From: an uncultured Prevotella sp.
GTDB taxonomy: Bacteria > Bacteroidota > Bacteroidia > Bacteroidales > Bacteroidaceae
Assembly (NCBI GenBank): GCA_900771975.1
Contig: CAAGPV010000049.1
Location: 25,813 to 89,812, forward strand
DNA: 64,000 nucleotides
Direction: 5' to 3'
Shown: positions 9,311-17,377 of the stretch, one piece after another
Layout of the letters: each line of letters begins with the position of its first letter
Numbering within the stretch: position 1 is the stretch's first letter
The notes under the pieces: model-generated
Database searches by the model: none
Told to the model about the DNA's origin: nothing
The model's input: only the letters and a program-made list of their open reading frames with translations
Made by a program: the position numbers and the translations under genes

Positions 9311-10021
9311 TTAAATATTGAGTAAGTCTGCTATATCTTGTATAACCATGTCGACTTTCGTATCATCAACTTGTTCGTCAGATGTCCAACCCTCCCCTTT
9401 CATCCAGGCCGTCAAGCATCCTAAGCGTTTTGCAGGAATAATATCTTTTTTAAAGCTATCGCCAACCACCATCACCTCTGCACTTGGTATTCCAATTCGA
9501 TCCAACCCTATTTGATAAATACGTTCATCGGGTTTCCTCACACCAACGACTGCCGATTCCACTACCGAAGAAAAATATTGCGCTAAATGAAACTCTTTCA
9601 ACACAACGGGCAAATTACCGTAAAAGTTGCTAACCATTAATAATTGATAGTTCTTTTTTAGCCTTGACAGAACATCGGCACTATGTAGTGTCGTGCTGCA
9701 AACTTTGCTATAAACATCTTCTAAAACTGCTTTTTGGTATTGTTCCCGCTTTTCATTCGGTACGACAAGCCATGATTGGTCTACTAGATGGTCAAATTCT
9801 ATACGCAGTTTGGTTTCCAATGTCTTATGAAAGGTATAGTTTGGCTGGATGATGGGATTTTTCCCGAGGGTACGTTCTGCAAAAACGTATGCATCACGGA
9901 ATTGTTCTTCCTCAATGGGAACAAACTGTCGCTGATAAGCATGCCACAACATTTTCCCCCAATGACACCCTGCTGTATCAAGGGTTCCTCCATAATCAAA
10001 TAAAAAGCCTTTAACTTTCAT
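9311..10021 (-). CDS. HAD-superfamily hydrolase, likely phosphatidylinositol-phosphate phosphatase
   Basis: 236 aa, HAD fold with a helical cap (residues ~16-105). Motif I is FDYGGTLDT: nucleophile Asp9 is present, but the usual second Asp (position 11) is Gly. Motif II is MVSNFYG (Ser131), motif III Lys163 in VRKPDE, and motif IV VGDSFKKD (Asp188, Asp193). It overlaps the CDP-alcohol phosphotransferase by 4 nt. In the pathway a phosphatase is needed to turn phosphatidylinositol phosphate into phosphatidylinositol, and this is the obvious candidate. The missing general acid/base Asp is odd for a standard phosphatase, so substrate and even catalysis are inference. Confidence 0.8.
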   Translation of the reverse strand: MKVKGFLFDYGGTLDTAGCHWGKMLWHAYQRQFVPIEEEQFRDAYVFAERTLGKNPIIQPNYTFHKTLETKLRIEFDHLVDQSWLVVPNEKREQYQKAVLEDVYSKVCSTTLHSADVLSRLKKNYQLLMVSNFYGNLPVVLKEFHLAQYFSSVVESAVVGVRKPDERIYQIGLDRIGIPSAEVMVVGDSFKKDIIPAKRLGCLTAWMKGEGWTSDEQVDDTKVDMVIQDIADLLNI

Positions 10022-10980
10022 TGGTTGTTGATTTTATTAATCAATGTTTCACATAGACGTTCGTGTCGCTTATGCATATAAATATACAACACTTCCATTA
10101 CTGTTATTTCAAATAAAAGATATACCCAAGGACAATTGAGCACACATGTAACATACAAGCAGATAGCCCGTGTGTTAAACGTCAGAATATTTGTAAACGG
10201 CATTATCGGCCTACTGCCTGTCAAAAATTCTTCTTTCACTTCTTGTGGAACTTGGTCAATTGTACCATAACGTTCCTTCAGCAACTTCAGCAACGACTGA
10301 AATGCAGGAGTTCGCACTTCTTGACTTTTACAATAATTTTGATAATTTCCATGAAAAGCACGTTCCCAAAAAGCTCCTCTCTTAGGCAACGACTCCACAT
10401 AAGCATGTTCTGATGCATAAGAATTCAATTCCGAACCTGCTTCTCCCTTTAAAAAATAAAGATGTATTTGCCGATAATAATCGCTCAACGAACTTTGAGG
10501 AGAATGGCACAACACTCCCGCAATAACTGCAAATGCCAATCCCCACAAGCCCCAATGAGTTGACACGTTGGGAATAGGCTGATTCCACAATCTAATTACT
10601 ATGGCCAAATAGATCGCAAAGAACCACACATCGCCAGCAAAGCCATCTAAGCAACGGCCTATTATCGTCTTTTGTCCTGTCAGACGAGCTAACTGTCCGT
10701 CTGTAGAATCGCAAAAATTAGCGAACAACAACAGAATTACTCCTAATAAATTATGGTATAAATCCACATAAGAAAACATCCAACCAGCTCCAACACCCAA
10801 AAAAATTGACAATATAGTAATGGTATTTGGATGCACTCCAAGCTTTCTCCACATCAAAGCAAAGATCAATCCTATTGGTCTGGTAAAATAAATATCCAAC
10901 CATTCCTCTGTGTCAGAAGACTTTAAAGAGCCTTGCAACAATTGTCTAAACGATTCTTTATTATCTGTTGATTTATTCAT
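10018..10980 (-). CDS. CDP-alcohol phosphotransferase, likely phosphatidylinositol-phosphate synthase
   Basis: 320 aa integral membrane protein. The CDP-alcohol motif DSTDGQLARLTG starts at Asp91 (D91, D94, G95, A98, R99), with G108 and D112 in GRCLDGFAGD. The fourth Asp falls at 117, one residue later than the canonical DxxxD spacing. The hydrophobic spans flanking this motif are typical. These enzymes displace CMP from a CDP-linked donor; here the acceptor is presumably inositol phosphate and the donor CDP-diacylglycerol. An alternative donor, CDP-inositol made by the nearby nucleotidyltransferase, cannot be excluded. It sits in a tight operon, with 6 nt to the ATP-grasp gene and a 4-nt overlap with the HAD gene. 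Confidence 0.85.
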   Translation of the reverse strand: MNKSTDNKESFRQLLQGSLKSSDTEEWLDIYFTRPIGLIFALMWRKLGVHPNTITILSIFLGVGAGWMFSYVDLYHNLLGVILLLFANFCDSTDGQLARLTGQKTIIGRCLDGFAGDVWFFAIYLAIVIRLWNQPIPNVSTHWGLWGLAFAVIAGVLCHSPQSSLSDYYRQIHLYFLKGEAGSELNSYASEHAYVESLPKRGAFWERAFHGNYQNYCKSQEVRTPAFQSLLKLLKERYGTIDQVPQEVKEEFLTGSRPIMPFTNILTFNTRAICLYVTCVLNCPWVYLLFEITVMEVLYIYMHKRHERLCETLINKINNQ

Positions 10981-10986
10981 TTTTGC

Positions 10987-11784
10987 TTATTTAACTAGTT
11001 TTTGAGCCATTTTTTGAATTGCTTGAGCAGCACTTTCTTTGCAACGGGAGAAACTTGGCCAGTCATTAAAGTCTATAATATATAATCCCCCATCTGGCGA
11101 AATGATTGCATCGCCTCCATAAATGGGAACTTCCACTTTAGACGAGAGTTTCTCTGCATATTCTTTAAGCTTCTTTTTATCAAAGAAATAATGGTTCGGC
11201 TTGCCGTTTTTCTCTTCATCGCCAAATTTAAATTGGCCATCGTCACCTGGATAAAACACAGCAAAATAGTGTTCTGGCTCTACACCATAAAACTTCACCA
11301 AATCCCCTTTTACATGTGCTTGTACGACCATATCTTCCACACCACGGGCCAAAAACGACGCTTTGGCTTGCTCCAACTGAGCTTTATCTTTACAAAAACA
11401 GACATCGCCTCTTACTTGTGCTGCTGCATCTCCCCGTTTCAGCCAATAGCCATTGCCACCTTCTGCTGATGGTTGAGGGACATTGCATTCTTTCATCATT
11501 TGACACAAGCAAGAACGCTTGCAATTTTTTACGCCCCTTGGCGAATTTATGACGATTGCACCCCCTTGCTCCAAAGTTGTCAAATATTGCAAAGTTTGCG
11601 GCAAACGCGCCATACTAAAAACAAGGAAATCACTTGCTAAAGAAACCGGATATTCCGAGAAAGCTGTTTCAGGCACCAACTCGCCATTGAAAAAATCGAC
11701 AACGGCACGAAGGATTGCCAAATCTTTCTCTACAGAATTTGGAGAGAAACGTTCATCTCTTTGTATTCCGATTACTTTACGCAT
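10987..11784 (-). CDS. ATP-grasp-like protein of the inositol-lipid cluster
   Basis: 265 aa. The order of elements fits a small ATP-grasp ligase or kinase: an N-terminal pre-grasp region, a central region with YWLKRGD and VVQAHVKGDLVKFYGV, and a metal-binding end IYGGDAIISPDGG ... YIIDFNDWPSF (the DxND-type site). ATP-grasp enzymes join a carboxylate to an amine or thiol, or phosphorylate a sugar alcohol, as in inositol 1,3,4-trisphosphate kinase. It lies 8 nt from the nucleotidyltransferase gene and 6 nt from the phosphotransferase gene, so a role in inositol head-group chemistry is likely. I do not know its reaction. Confidence 0.7.
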   Translation of the reverse strand: MRKVIGIQRDERFSPNSVEKDLAILRAVVDFFNGELVPETAFSEYPVSLASDFLVFSMARLPQTLQYLTTLEQGGAIVINSPRGVKNCKRSCLCQMMKECNVPQPSAEGGNGYWLKRGDAAAQVRGDVCFCKDKAQLEQAKASFLARGVEDMVVQAHVKGDLVKFYGVEPEHYFAVFYPGDDGQFKFGDEEKNGKPNHYFFDKKKLKEYAEKLSSKVEVPIYGGDAIISPDGGLYIIDFNDWPSFSRCKESAAQAIQKMAQKLVK

Positions 11785-11792
11785 TGCTTCTT

Positions 11793-12521
11793 TTATTTAT
11801 CTTCCGCCAAAAAACACAAAGCTTTATCTATGTCTGAAGCATGGTCTATATCAAGGATTTTCCCAAAGGGGAAGGCTTTTAGGCGCAAACCGGCACCCAC
11901 CAATGCCCGTTGGAAGTTGCGCATTCTGCTTTCACCACGCTCAACGCAACCTTTCAAAACGTCAATTGCCTTTGGGGTCAATCCATAAATTCCACCAGAA
12001 ATATACCGTATGCCGGATTGTGCAACATCAAAGAAACCCGTTATTTCATTTTTTTCGTTCGTTGCTACAAAGAGCGGTTTTTCATCATCCACAAAATCTG
12101 TTACTCCCATCAGCCCGTCATAACCTTTATTCAACACTTCTGAAAAAGATGAAACATATTGGTTGAAGGTCTTGGGTTGGAACACGGTATCAACTGTTGT
12201 CAAGACAAAGGGTTCATCAGAAAGATACTCGGACATCTCCATTAGACTATGCATTGAACTGGGAGTCGATTTCACTACTATACGCAAAGGTACCGAATGC
12301 CCGTCTAAACCATGTTGTTGAACATCCAATAAATGCTTGCTAACGAGATTAGTATGGTCATTACAGATTACCACAATTTCTGAAGCGTCATTAAGCATAA
12401 AGATTTTCAGCAATCTGTCAACAAGAGCTTCTCCCTTTATTTCCACCAACGGCTTAGGAATAGCTATACCTTCATGAGCTAGTCGAGAACCTTCTCCAGC
12501 AGCAATAATTGCATATTTCAT
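11793..12521 (-). CDS. Nucleotidyltransferase (NTP-transferase family), possible inositol-phosphate cytidylyltransferase
   Basis: 242 aa GT-A-like nucleotidyltransferase. The nucleotide loop AAGEGSRLAHEG (residues 7-18) and PKPLVEI (Lys23) match sugar-phosphate nucleotidyltransferases. The metal-binding Asp is in LTTVDTVF, and ISGGIYGL is the substrate-side motif. Family members couple CTP or UTP to a phosphorylated sugar or polyol. Next to MIPS and a CDP-alcohol phosphotransferase, CTP:inositol-1-phosphate cytidylyltransferase is a reasonable guess, but the sequence alone does not show the substrate. It is the first gene of the operon, with a good Bacteroidota promoter at 12551-12582. Confidence 0.8.
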   Translation of the reverse strand: MKYAIIAAGEGSRLAHEGIAIPKPLVEIKGEALVDRLLKIFMLNDASEIVVICNDHTNLVSKHLLDVQQHGLDGHSVPLRIVVKSTPSSMHSLMEMSEYLSDEPFVLTTVDTVFQPKTFNQYVSSFSEVLNKGYDGLMGVTDFVDDEKPLFVATNEKNEITGFFDVAQSGIRYISGGIYGLTPKAIDVLKGCVERGESRMRNFQRALVGAGLRLKAFPFGKILDIDHASDIDKALCFLAEDK

Positions 12522-12550
12522 ACTTGATATATCTTGTTTTATTCAAAATG

Positions 12551-12582
12551 CAAAACTACACAATATTCATTAAAAACACAAA
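12551..12582 (-). promoter_or_regulatory. Promoter of the inositol-lipid operon
   Basis: On the minus strand: TTTG (12582-12579), a 20-nt spacer, then TAGTTTTG (12558-12551), an exact TAnnTTTG match. The first start codon is at 12521. Confidence 0.75.
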
Positions 12583-12826
12583 TATTATCTAATAAAAAAA
12601 CTTCTTCCTCCATTTTTGGTTTTTACAAAACAATTGTTTGTCCATTACATTAAACTATTTTTATGATAGAACATCCTTAAACGGCTATCTCTTACTACCT
12701 GTTTTTGAGTTAGCAAACCTAATAAATAGAAAAAGCGAGTTTTCTAACAATCTGGTTTTCGAATTGCAGAATAGTAATATTGACAAATTATTCACTTGGA
12801 ACAAGCAAAAATTCATTTTTTTTTCG

Positions 12827-12834
12827 TAAGTTTG
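12827..12834 (+). promoter_or_regulatory. -7 element upstream of cysE
   Basis: TAAGTTTG matches TAnnTTTG and lies 32 nt before the cysE ATG. No well-spaced TTTG is visible upstream; an ACTTGG at 12794-12799 is too far. Confidence 0.55.
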
Positions 12835-12866
12835 CACCTTAGTTTATCAGACGAGACAAGGGCAAT

Positions 12867-13811
12867 ATGAGCAAAGAAGAAATGACTCAACTATTGACAA
12901 CAACGGTAGACTCGCTTTCTGAGCGAAAGTCCCTACAAGGACTTTTCCATGAATATCGAGAAGGCGACCCTTTGCCATCGTTGCAAGCTCTCAAAGAGAT
13001 TGTTGAATTGTCTCGAGCCATTTTGTTTCCTGGCTATTATGGCAAGTCTTCCATAAACACCCGAACTTTAAAGTACCAAATAGGTGTTGACGTTGAACGA
13101 CTTCATGGTTTGTTGGCCCATCAAGTGCTTGCTGGCCTTTGCTTTGGAAAAGATTGCAGTTGCGAGGACACACCAAACCAAGCAGCTGCTCTCAAGACAA
13201 AAGCCAACACCATTGCGACCAAAGTAATAGCCAAATACCCTGAGATACGCCGAATCCTTTCCACTGATGTTGAAGCAGCCTATGAGGGCGACCCTGCAGC
13301 CAACAATTATGGTGAAGTCATCAGTTGCTACCCAGTCATCAAAGCCCTCACCAACTATCGCATCGCACATGAACTGCAAACAGAGCAAGTGCCATTAATA
13401 CCAAGAATGTTGACAGAACAAGCCCATTCTGAGACTGGCATTGACATACATCCTGCCGCCATCATTGGCGAACATTTCACCATCGACCACGGAACAGGAG
13501 TTGTTATCGGTGCAACTTGCATCATTGGGAAAAATGTCAAAATCTATCAGGGCGTTACATTGGGGGCTAAAAGCTTTCCACTAGACACAAACGGAAATCC
13601 TATCAAGGGCATTCCTCGCCATCCACTATTGGAAGATGACGTTATCGTATACGCAAATGCCACTTTGCTTGGGCGCATCACCATTGGAAAAGGATGCGTA
13701 ATCGGGGCTAACGTTTGGGTTACACACGACATGAAACCCAATACCCGAAAATATAAAACTGAAAAAATAGACAAATTAGATATAGAATTTAACAATGGTA
13801 CAGGAATTTGA
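12867..13811 (+). CDS. cysE: Serine O-acetyltransferase
   Basis: 314 aa. It transfers acetyl from acetyl-CoA to L-serine, the first step of cysteine synthesis. An N-terminal helical domain (to ~190) precedes a left-handed beta-helix of hexapeptide repeats: IHPAAIIGEHFTIDHGTG, VVIGATCIIGKNVKIYQGVTLGA and VIGANVWVTHDM. The active-site His is in FTIDHGTG, as in CysE. The long N-terminal domain is the form seen in Bacteroidota. The last 17 nt overlap the downstream methyltransferase gene, so the two are likely co-translated. Confidence 0.93.
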   Translation: MSKEEMTQLLTTTVDSLSERKSLQGLFHEYREGDPLPSLQALKEIVELSRAILFPGYYGKSSINTRTLKYQIGVDVERLHGLLAHQVLAGLCFGKDCSCEDTPNQAAALKTKANTIATKVIAKYPEIRRILSTDVEAAYEGDPAANNYGEVISCYPVIKALTNYRIAHELQTEQVPLIPRMLTEQAHSETGIDIHPAAIIGEHFTIDHGTGVVIGATCIIGKNVKIYQGVTLGAKSFPLDTNGNPIKGIPRHPLLEDDVIVYANATLLGRITIGKGCVIGANVWVTHDMKPNTRKYKTEKIDKLDIEFNNGTGI

Positions 13812-15180
13812 ACTCATCGCCAAGACCTTCATGGGATTGGAGAATGTCTTGGCTCAAGAGCTCACACAATTGGGAGCAAACAACGTGAAAATTGGTCGTC
13901 GCATGGTTTCTTTCACAGGAGACAAGGAGATGATGTACCGCGCCAACTTCCAACTACACACTGCAATCCGCATACTGAAGCCTATCGCACACTTCAAGGC
14001 TAAGTCGGCTGAAGACATGTATGATGAGGTAAAAAAAATAGATTGGAGCAAATACATTTTAGACGGGAAAACGTTTTCTGTTGACTCGGTAGTCTATTCT
14101 GACGAATTTCGAAATTCTCGCTTTGTCACCTACAAGGTAAAAGACGCTATTGTAGACCAGTTTAGGGAGAAGACAGGAACACGTCCAAACATTTCGGTCA
14201 GCAATCCCGACATACGGCTCAACATACACATTGCCGAAGATCAGGCCACTCTGAGCTTAGACTCAAGTGGAGAGTCGCTTCACCGGCGTGGCTATCGGCA
14301 AGAAAGCGTTGAGGCTCCTCTCAACGAAGTTCTCGCTGCAGGCATGATTCTTATGACCGGCTGGAAAGGAGACACGGATTTTATCGACCCCATGTGCGGT
14401 TCAGGCACGTTACCCATTGAAGCCGCTCTTATTGCACGCAACATTTCGCCAGGCGTTTTCCGAAAGGAATTTGCCTTTGAAAAGTGGCCAGACTTTGACA
14501 AGGACCTCTTTGACGAAATCTACAACGATGATTCGCAAGAGCGCGAGTTCACCCACCACATCTATGGGTACGATATTGACATGAAATGTGTTAATACAGC
14601 CAACCTCAACATTAGGGCTGCTGGGCTTTCCAAAGACATTACCATTCAGCAAGCCGATTTCAAGGACTTTAAAAAGCCCGCAGAAAAAAGCCTTCTTATA
14701 ATGAATCCTCCCTACGGCGAACGCATCTCCACTCCCAACCTGATGGCTACTTACAAAATGATTGGTGAGCGTTTAAAGCACCAGTTTGCTGGGAACGAAG
14801 CATGGGTATTGTCCTATCGCGAAGAATGTTTCGAGCAAATAGGGCTGAAGCCCAGCATTAAGATTCCTGTTTACAACGGTTCTTTAGAATGTGAATTCCG
14901 TAAATACACTATCTTTGACGGGAAAATGAAAAACTTCCGTGCCGAAGGGGGTGTTGTTAAAACAGACAGAGAGAAAGCGGAAATGTCCCAAAAACACCGT
15001 TTCAAAAAGAATCGTGAATTCAAGAAACGCTTCAATGACGAGACCGATAACGAAGAAGGTGATATCAGAAGCTTTAAGTTTCACTCATTCCAACAAAACG
15101 ACAAGTTTTCACGCTTTAAGAAAAAAGAGAGTAAAAGACCTCGGTTTGGAAAAAGAAAAAAGTTTGACGATGAAGAATAA
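13795..15180 (+). CDS. rlmL: THUMP-domain RNA methyltransferase, RlmL-like (23S rRNA m2G)
   Basis: 461 aa. An N-terminal ferredoxin-like/THUMP region (residues ~1-160, HTAIRILKPIAHFKA, VSNPDIRLNIHI) precedes a Rossmann methyltransferase. That domain has DPMCGSGTLPIEAA (SAM site) and NPPYGERI (the NPPY catalytic motif for exocyclic-amine methylation of guanine). It corresponds to the N-terminal half of RlmKL, which modifies G2445 of 23S rRNA. The C-terminal ~80 residues are Lys/Arg-rich and probably bind RNA. It overlaps cysE upstream and the peptidase gene downstream (11 nt). Confidence 0.87.
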   Translation: MVQEFELIAKTFMGLENVLAQELTQLGANNVKIGRRMVSFTGDKEMMYRANFQLHTAIRILKPIAHFKAKSAEDMYDEVKKIDWSKYILDGKTFSVDSVVYSDEFRNSRFVTYKVKDAIVDQFREKTGTRPNISVSNPDIRLNIHIAEDQATLSLDSSGESLHRRGYRQESVEAPLNEVLAAGMILMTGWKGDTDFIDPMCGSGTLPIEAALIARNISPGVFRKEFAFEKWPDFDKDLFDEIYNDDSQEREFTHHIYGYDIDMKCVNTANLNIRAAGLSKDITIQQADFKDFKKPAEKSLLIMNPPYGERISTPNLMATYKMIGERLKHQFAGNEAWVLSYREECFEQIGLKPSIKIPVYNGSLECEFRKYTIFDGKMKNFRAEGGVVKTDREKAEMSQKHRFKKNREFKKRFNDETDNEEGDIRSFKFHSFQQNDKFSRFKKKESKRPRFGKRKKFDDEE

Positions 15181-17329
15181 GATTGTGTTTATAGCTATAG
15201 TTGTTATAGCCGCTTTGTGTTCATTGCCCATTATGGCTCAAAAAGAATTCACTCTTGAAGATCTCAACTACGGTGGCACACGATACTATCAGATGGTGCC
15301 TGAGAATCGTTACACTACCTGGTGGGGAGACAAACTGATTCATACCGAAGTCGACTATTGTGCAGAAGTCAACAAGCAAACGGCACAAGAGCAAACACTT
15401 TTCACATTAGACGATGTCAACCAATGGATAGGCACTTCCGACTCTGTAAGAGTTCACCATTTCTATGAGGCATCCTTTCCCTATAGCGACCAGCCTTTAG
15501 TGCTTGTTTCTACAGGAAAAGAAAACCTTCTTGTTAATTGGAAACAACACAAAGTGGTTTGGCGTACACCGTCGAAGGTTTCCTACCAAGCAGAAAAATG
15601 GAATTCTTCGTCAAGGGCCACCGCTTTTGTTGACAACAATCAGCTATTTGTCAGAGATGCTGCAGGAACAGTACATCAACTTTCCACTGATGGTTCACGC
15701 AGCATCGTGTACGGTCAAAGCGTTCACCGAGATGAGTTTGGCATTTCCGAAGGATTGTTTTGGAGTCCAAAAGGGCAGCGGTTGGCCTTTTACAGAATGG
15801 ACCAGAGTATGGTTGCCGACTATCCGCAAGTAGATATTTTCCAACGGGAAGCTACTTACGAGCCCGATAAATATCCTATGGCTGGCGAAACCTCACATAA
15901 AGTTACTGTAGGGGTATATGATTTAAGGACCAACGACACCATTTGGCTCAAGGCTGGCGATCCCACCAACCGCTACTTTACCAATATAGCTTGGAGCCCC
16001 GACGAGAACTTCATTTATATGTTTGAGCTTAACCGCGACCAAAACGATTGCAGGCTGGTCTGTTATGATGCAAAAACGGGAAACAAGATTTCCGAACTCT
16101 ATCGTGAGACCGATGATAAATATGTAGAGCCTCTCCACCCCATTTTGTTTCTACCTTGGGATAGCAATAAGTTTCTTTTGCAGAGTCAAAAAGACGGCTA
16201 TAATCACTTGTACCTTTTTGACAAGAATGGCAAGCAACTCAAACAAGTAACTTCAGGGTCTTGGGTTGTGATGAATGTTTTGGGCTTTAACACAAAGTCA
16301 CATTCCGTCATTATCGCTAGCAATGAGCCGAAGGCCATACAACGCAACATCTTCTCCGTCAACATTGACAATGGCAAACGCAGCCTTATTGACTGTAATG
16401 GAGAAGGATGGCACAACGCTTCCATAAGCACTTCCGGCCGTTATGTGCTCGACAATTATCAAACACCCACCATTCCACGTGTTATTGACCTGATAGACAC
16501 CCAATCACATCATCACACCACTTATCTCAAAGCAAAAAATCCATGGGAAGGCTACACGGTTCCGGAATACTCTTGCGGGACCATCAAGGCGGCAGATGGA
16601 AAGACCGACCTTTACTACCGTATGGTCAAACCTACTCATTTTGATCCCAACAAAAAATATCCCACCATTATATATGTTTATGGTGGACCTCATGCACACA
16701 ATGTTGATGCCCGCTGGCATTATTGCAGTCGTTCTTGGGAAACCTATATGGCACAAAAAGGTTACTTGCTTTTCATTCTTGACAACCGAGGTAGCGAAAA
16801 TCGGGGAAAAGCTTTCGAACAAGTTACCTTCCGACAGTTAGGACAAGAAGAAATGAAAGACCAAATGAAAGGTGTAGACTTTCTAAAGTCGCTTCCTTAT
16901 GTTGACGCTAATAGAATAGGTGTACACGGATGGAGTTTCGGCGGGTTTATGACCATCTCGTTGATGACCAATTATCCTGATGTATTTAAAGTAGGAGTGG
17001 CTGGTGGACCCGTCATCGACTGGAAATGGTACGAGGTAATGTATGGCGAACGCTATATGGATACCCCTCAGACCAATCCTGAAGGGTATGCAAAAACCTC
17101 TCTAATCAATAAAGCAAAAGATTTGCGCGGGAAACTTCAAATCATCATTGGCCTCAACGATGCCACCGTAGTTCCACAACATGCCTTATCGTTCCTTGCT
17201 GAATGTATAAAAGTGGGCACCCAACCCGATTTCTTTGTCTATCCCGGTGAGCCTCATAACATGAGAGGTCATCAAAGTGTTCATTTACACGAACGCATTA
17301 CACAGTATTTTGAAGATTATCTAAAATAG
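15170..17329 (+). CDS. S9B prolyl oligopeptidase family (DPP IV-like) secreted peptidase
   Basis: 719 aa from the ATG at 15170, which gives a clear signal peptide (MKNKIVFIAIVVIAALCSL...MAQ). An upstream open frame to 14939 only shadows the methyltransferase tail. The N-terminal half is an eight-bladed propeller of the DPP IV N-domain, with ISEGLFWSPKGQRLAFYRMD and NIAWSPDENFIYMF. The C-terminal alpha/beta-hydrolase carries the triad: Ser in HGWSFGGFMT, Asp in IIGLNDATV and His in GEPHNMRG. Such enzymes release Xaa-Pro di- or tripeptides in the periplasm, feeding amino-acid fermentation. The start overlaps the rlmL stop by 11 nt. Confidence 0.9.
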   Translation: MKNKIVFIAIVVIAALCSLPIMAQKEFTLEDLNYGGTRYYQMVPENRYTTWWGDKLIHTEVDYCAEVNKQTAQEQTLFTLDDVNQWIGTSDSVRVHHFYEASFPYSDQPLVLVSTGKENLLVNWKQHKVVWRTPSKVSYQAEKWNSSSRATAFVDNNQLFVRDAAGTVHQLSTDGSRSIVYGQSVHRDEFGISEGLFWSPKGQRLAFYRMDQSMVADYPQVDIFQREATYEPDKYPMAGETSHKVTVGVYDLRTNDTIWLKAGDPTNRYFTNIAWSPDENFIYMFELNRDQNDCRLVCYDAKTGNKISELYRETDDKYVEPLHPILFLPWDSNKFLLQSQKDGYNHLYLFDKNGKQLKQVTSGSWVVMNVLGFNTKSHSVIIASNEPKAIQRNIFSVNIDNGKRSLIDCNGEGWHNASISTSGRYVLDNYQTPTIPRVIDLIDTQSHHHTTYLKAKNPWEGYTVPEYSCGTIKAADGKTDLYYRMVKPTHFDPNKKYPTIIYVYGGPHAHNVDARWHYCSRSWETYMAQKGYLLFILDNRGSENRGKAFEQVTFRQLGQEEMKDQMKGVDFLKSLPYVDANRIGVHGWSFGGFMTISLMTNYPDVFKVGVAGGPVIDWKWYEVMYGERYMDTPQTNPEGYAKTSLINKAKDLRGKLQIIIGLNDATVVPQHALSFLAECIKVGTQPDFFVYPGEPHNMRGHQSVHLHERITQYFEDYLK

Positions 17330-17377
17330 AACTGAACAAAAAAGTCAATCACTTACACCTAATAAAACAATAAGAAA

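Larger units (their letters stand above)
12522..12866. other. Divergent intergenic region (345 bp) between inositol operon and cysE
   Basis: Very AT-rich. It holds the minus promoter at 12551-12582 and the plus -7 element at 12827-12834. The middle (about 12590-12820) shows no convincing gene. A 63-codon frame at 12638-12829 runs into the cysE promoter and has no family signature. No strong hairpin was seen. Confidence 0.6.

Noticed and set aside
11519..12166. 215-codon plus-strand frame
   Set aside because: Antisense across two genes of the inositol-lipid operon; no signature.
12638..12829. Possible 63-aa gene in the intergenic region before cysE
   Set aside because: AT-rich low-complexity translation, no promoter of its own, and it runs into the cysE -7 element.
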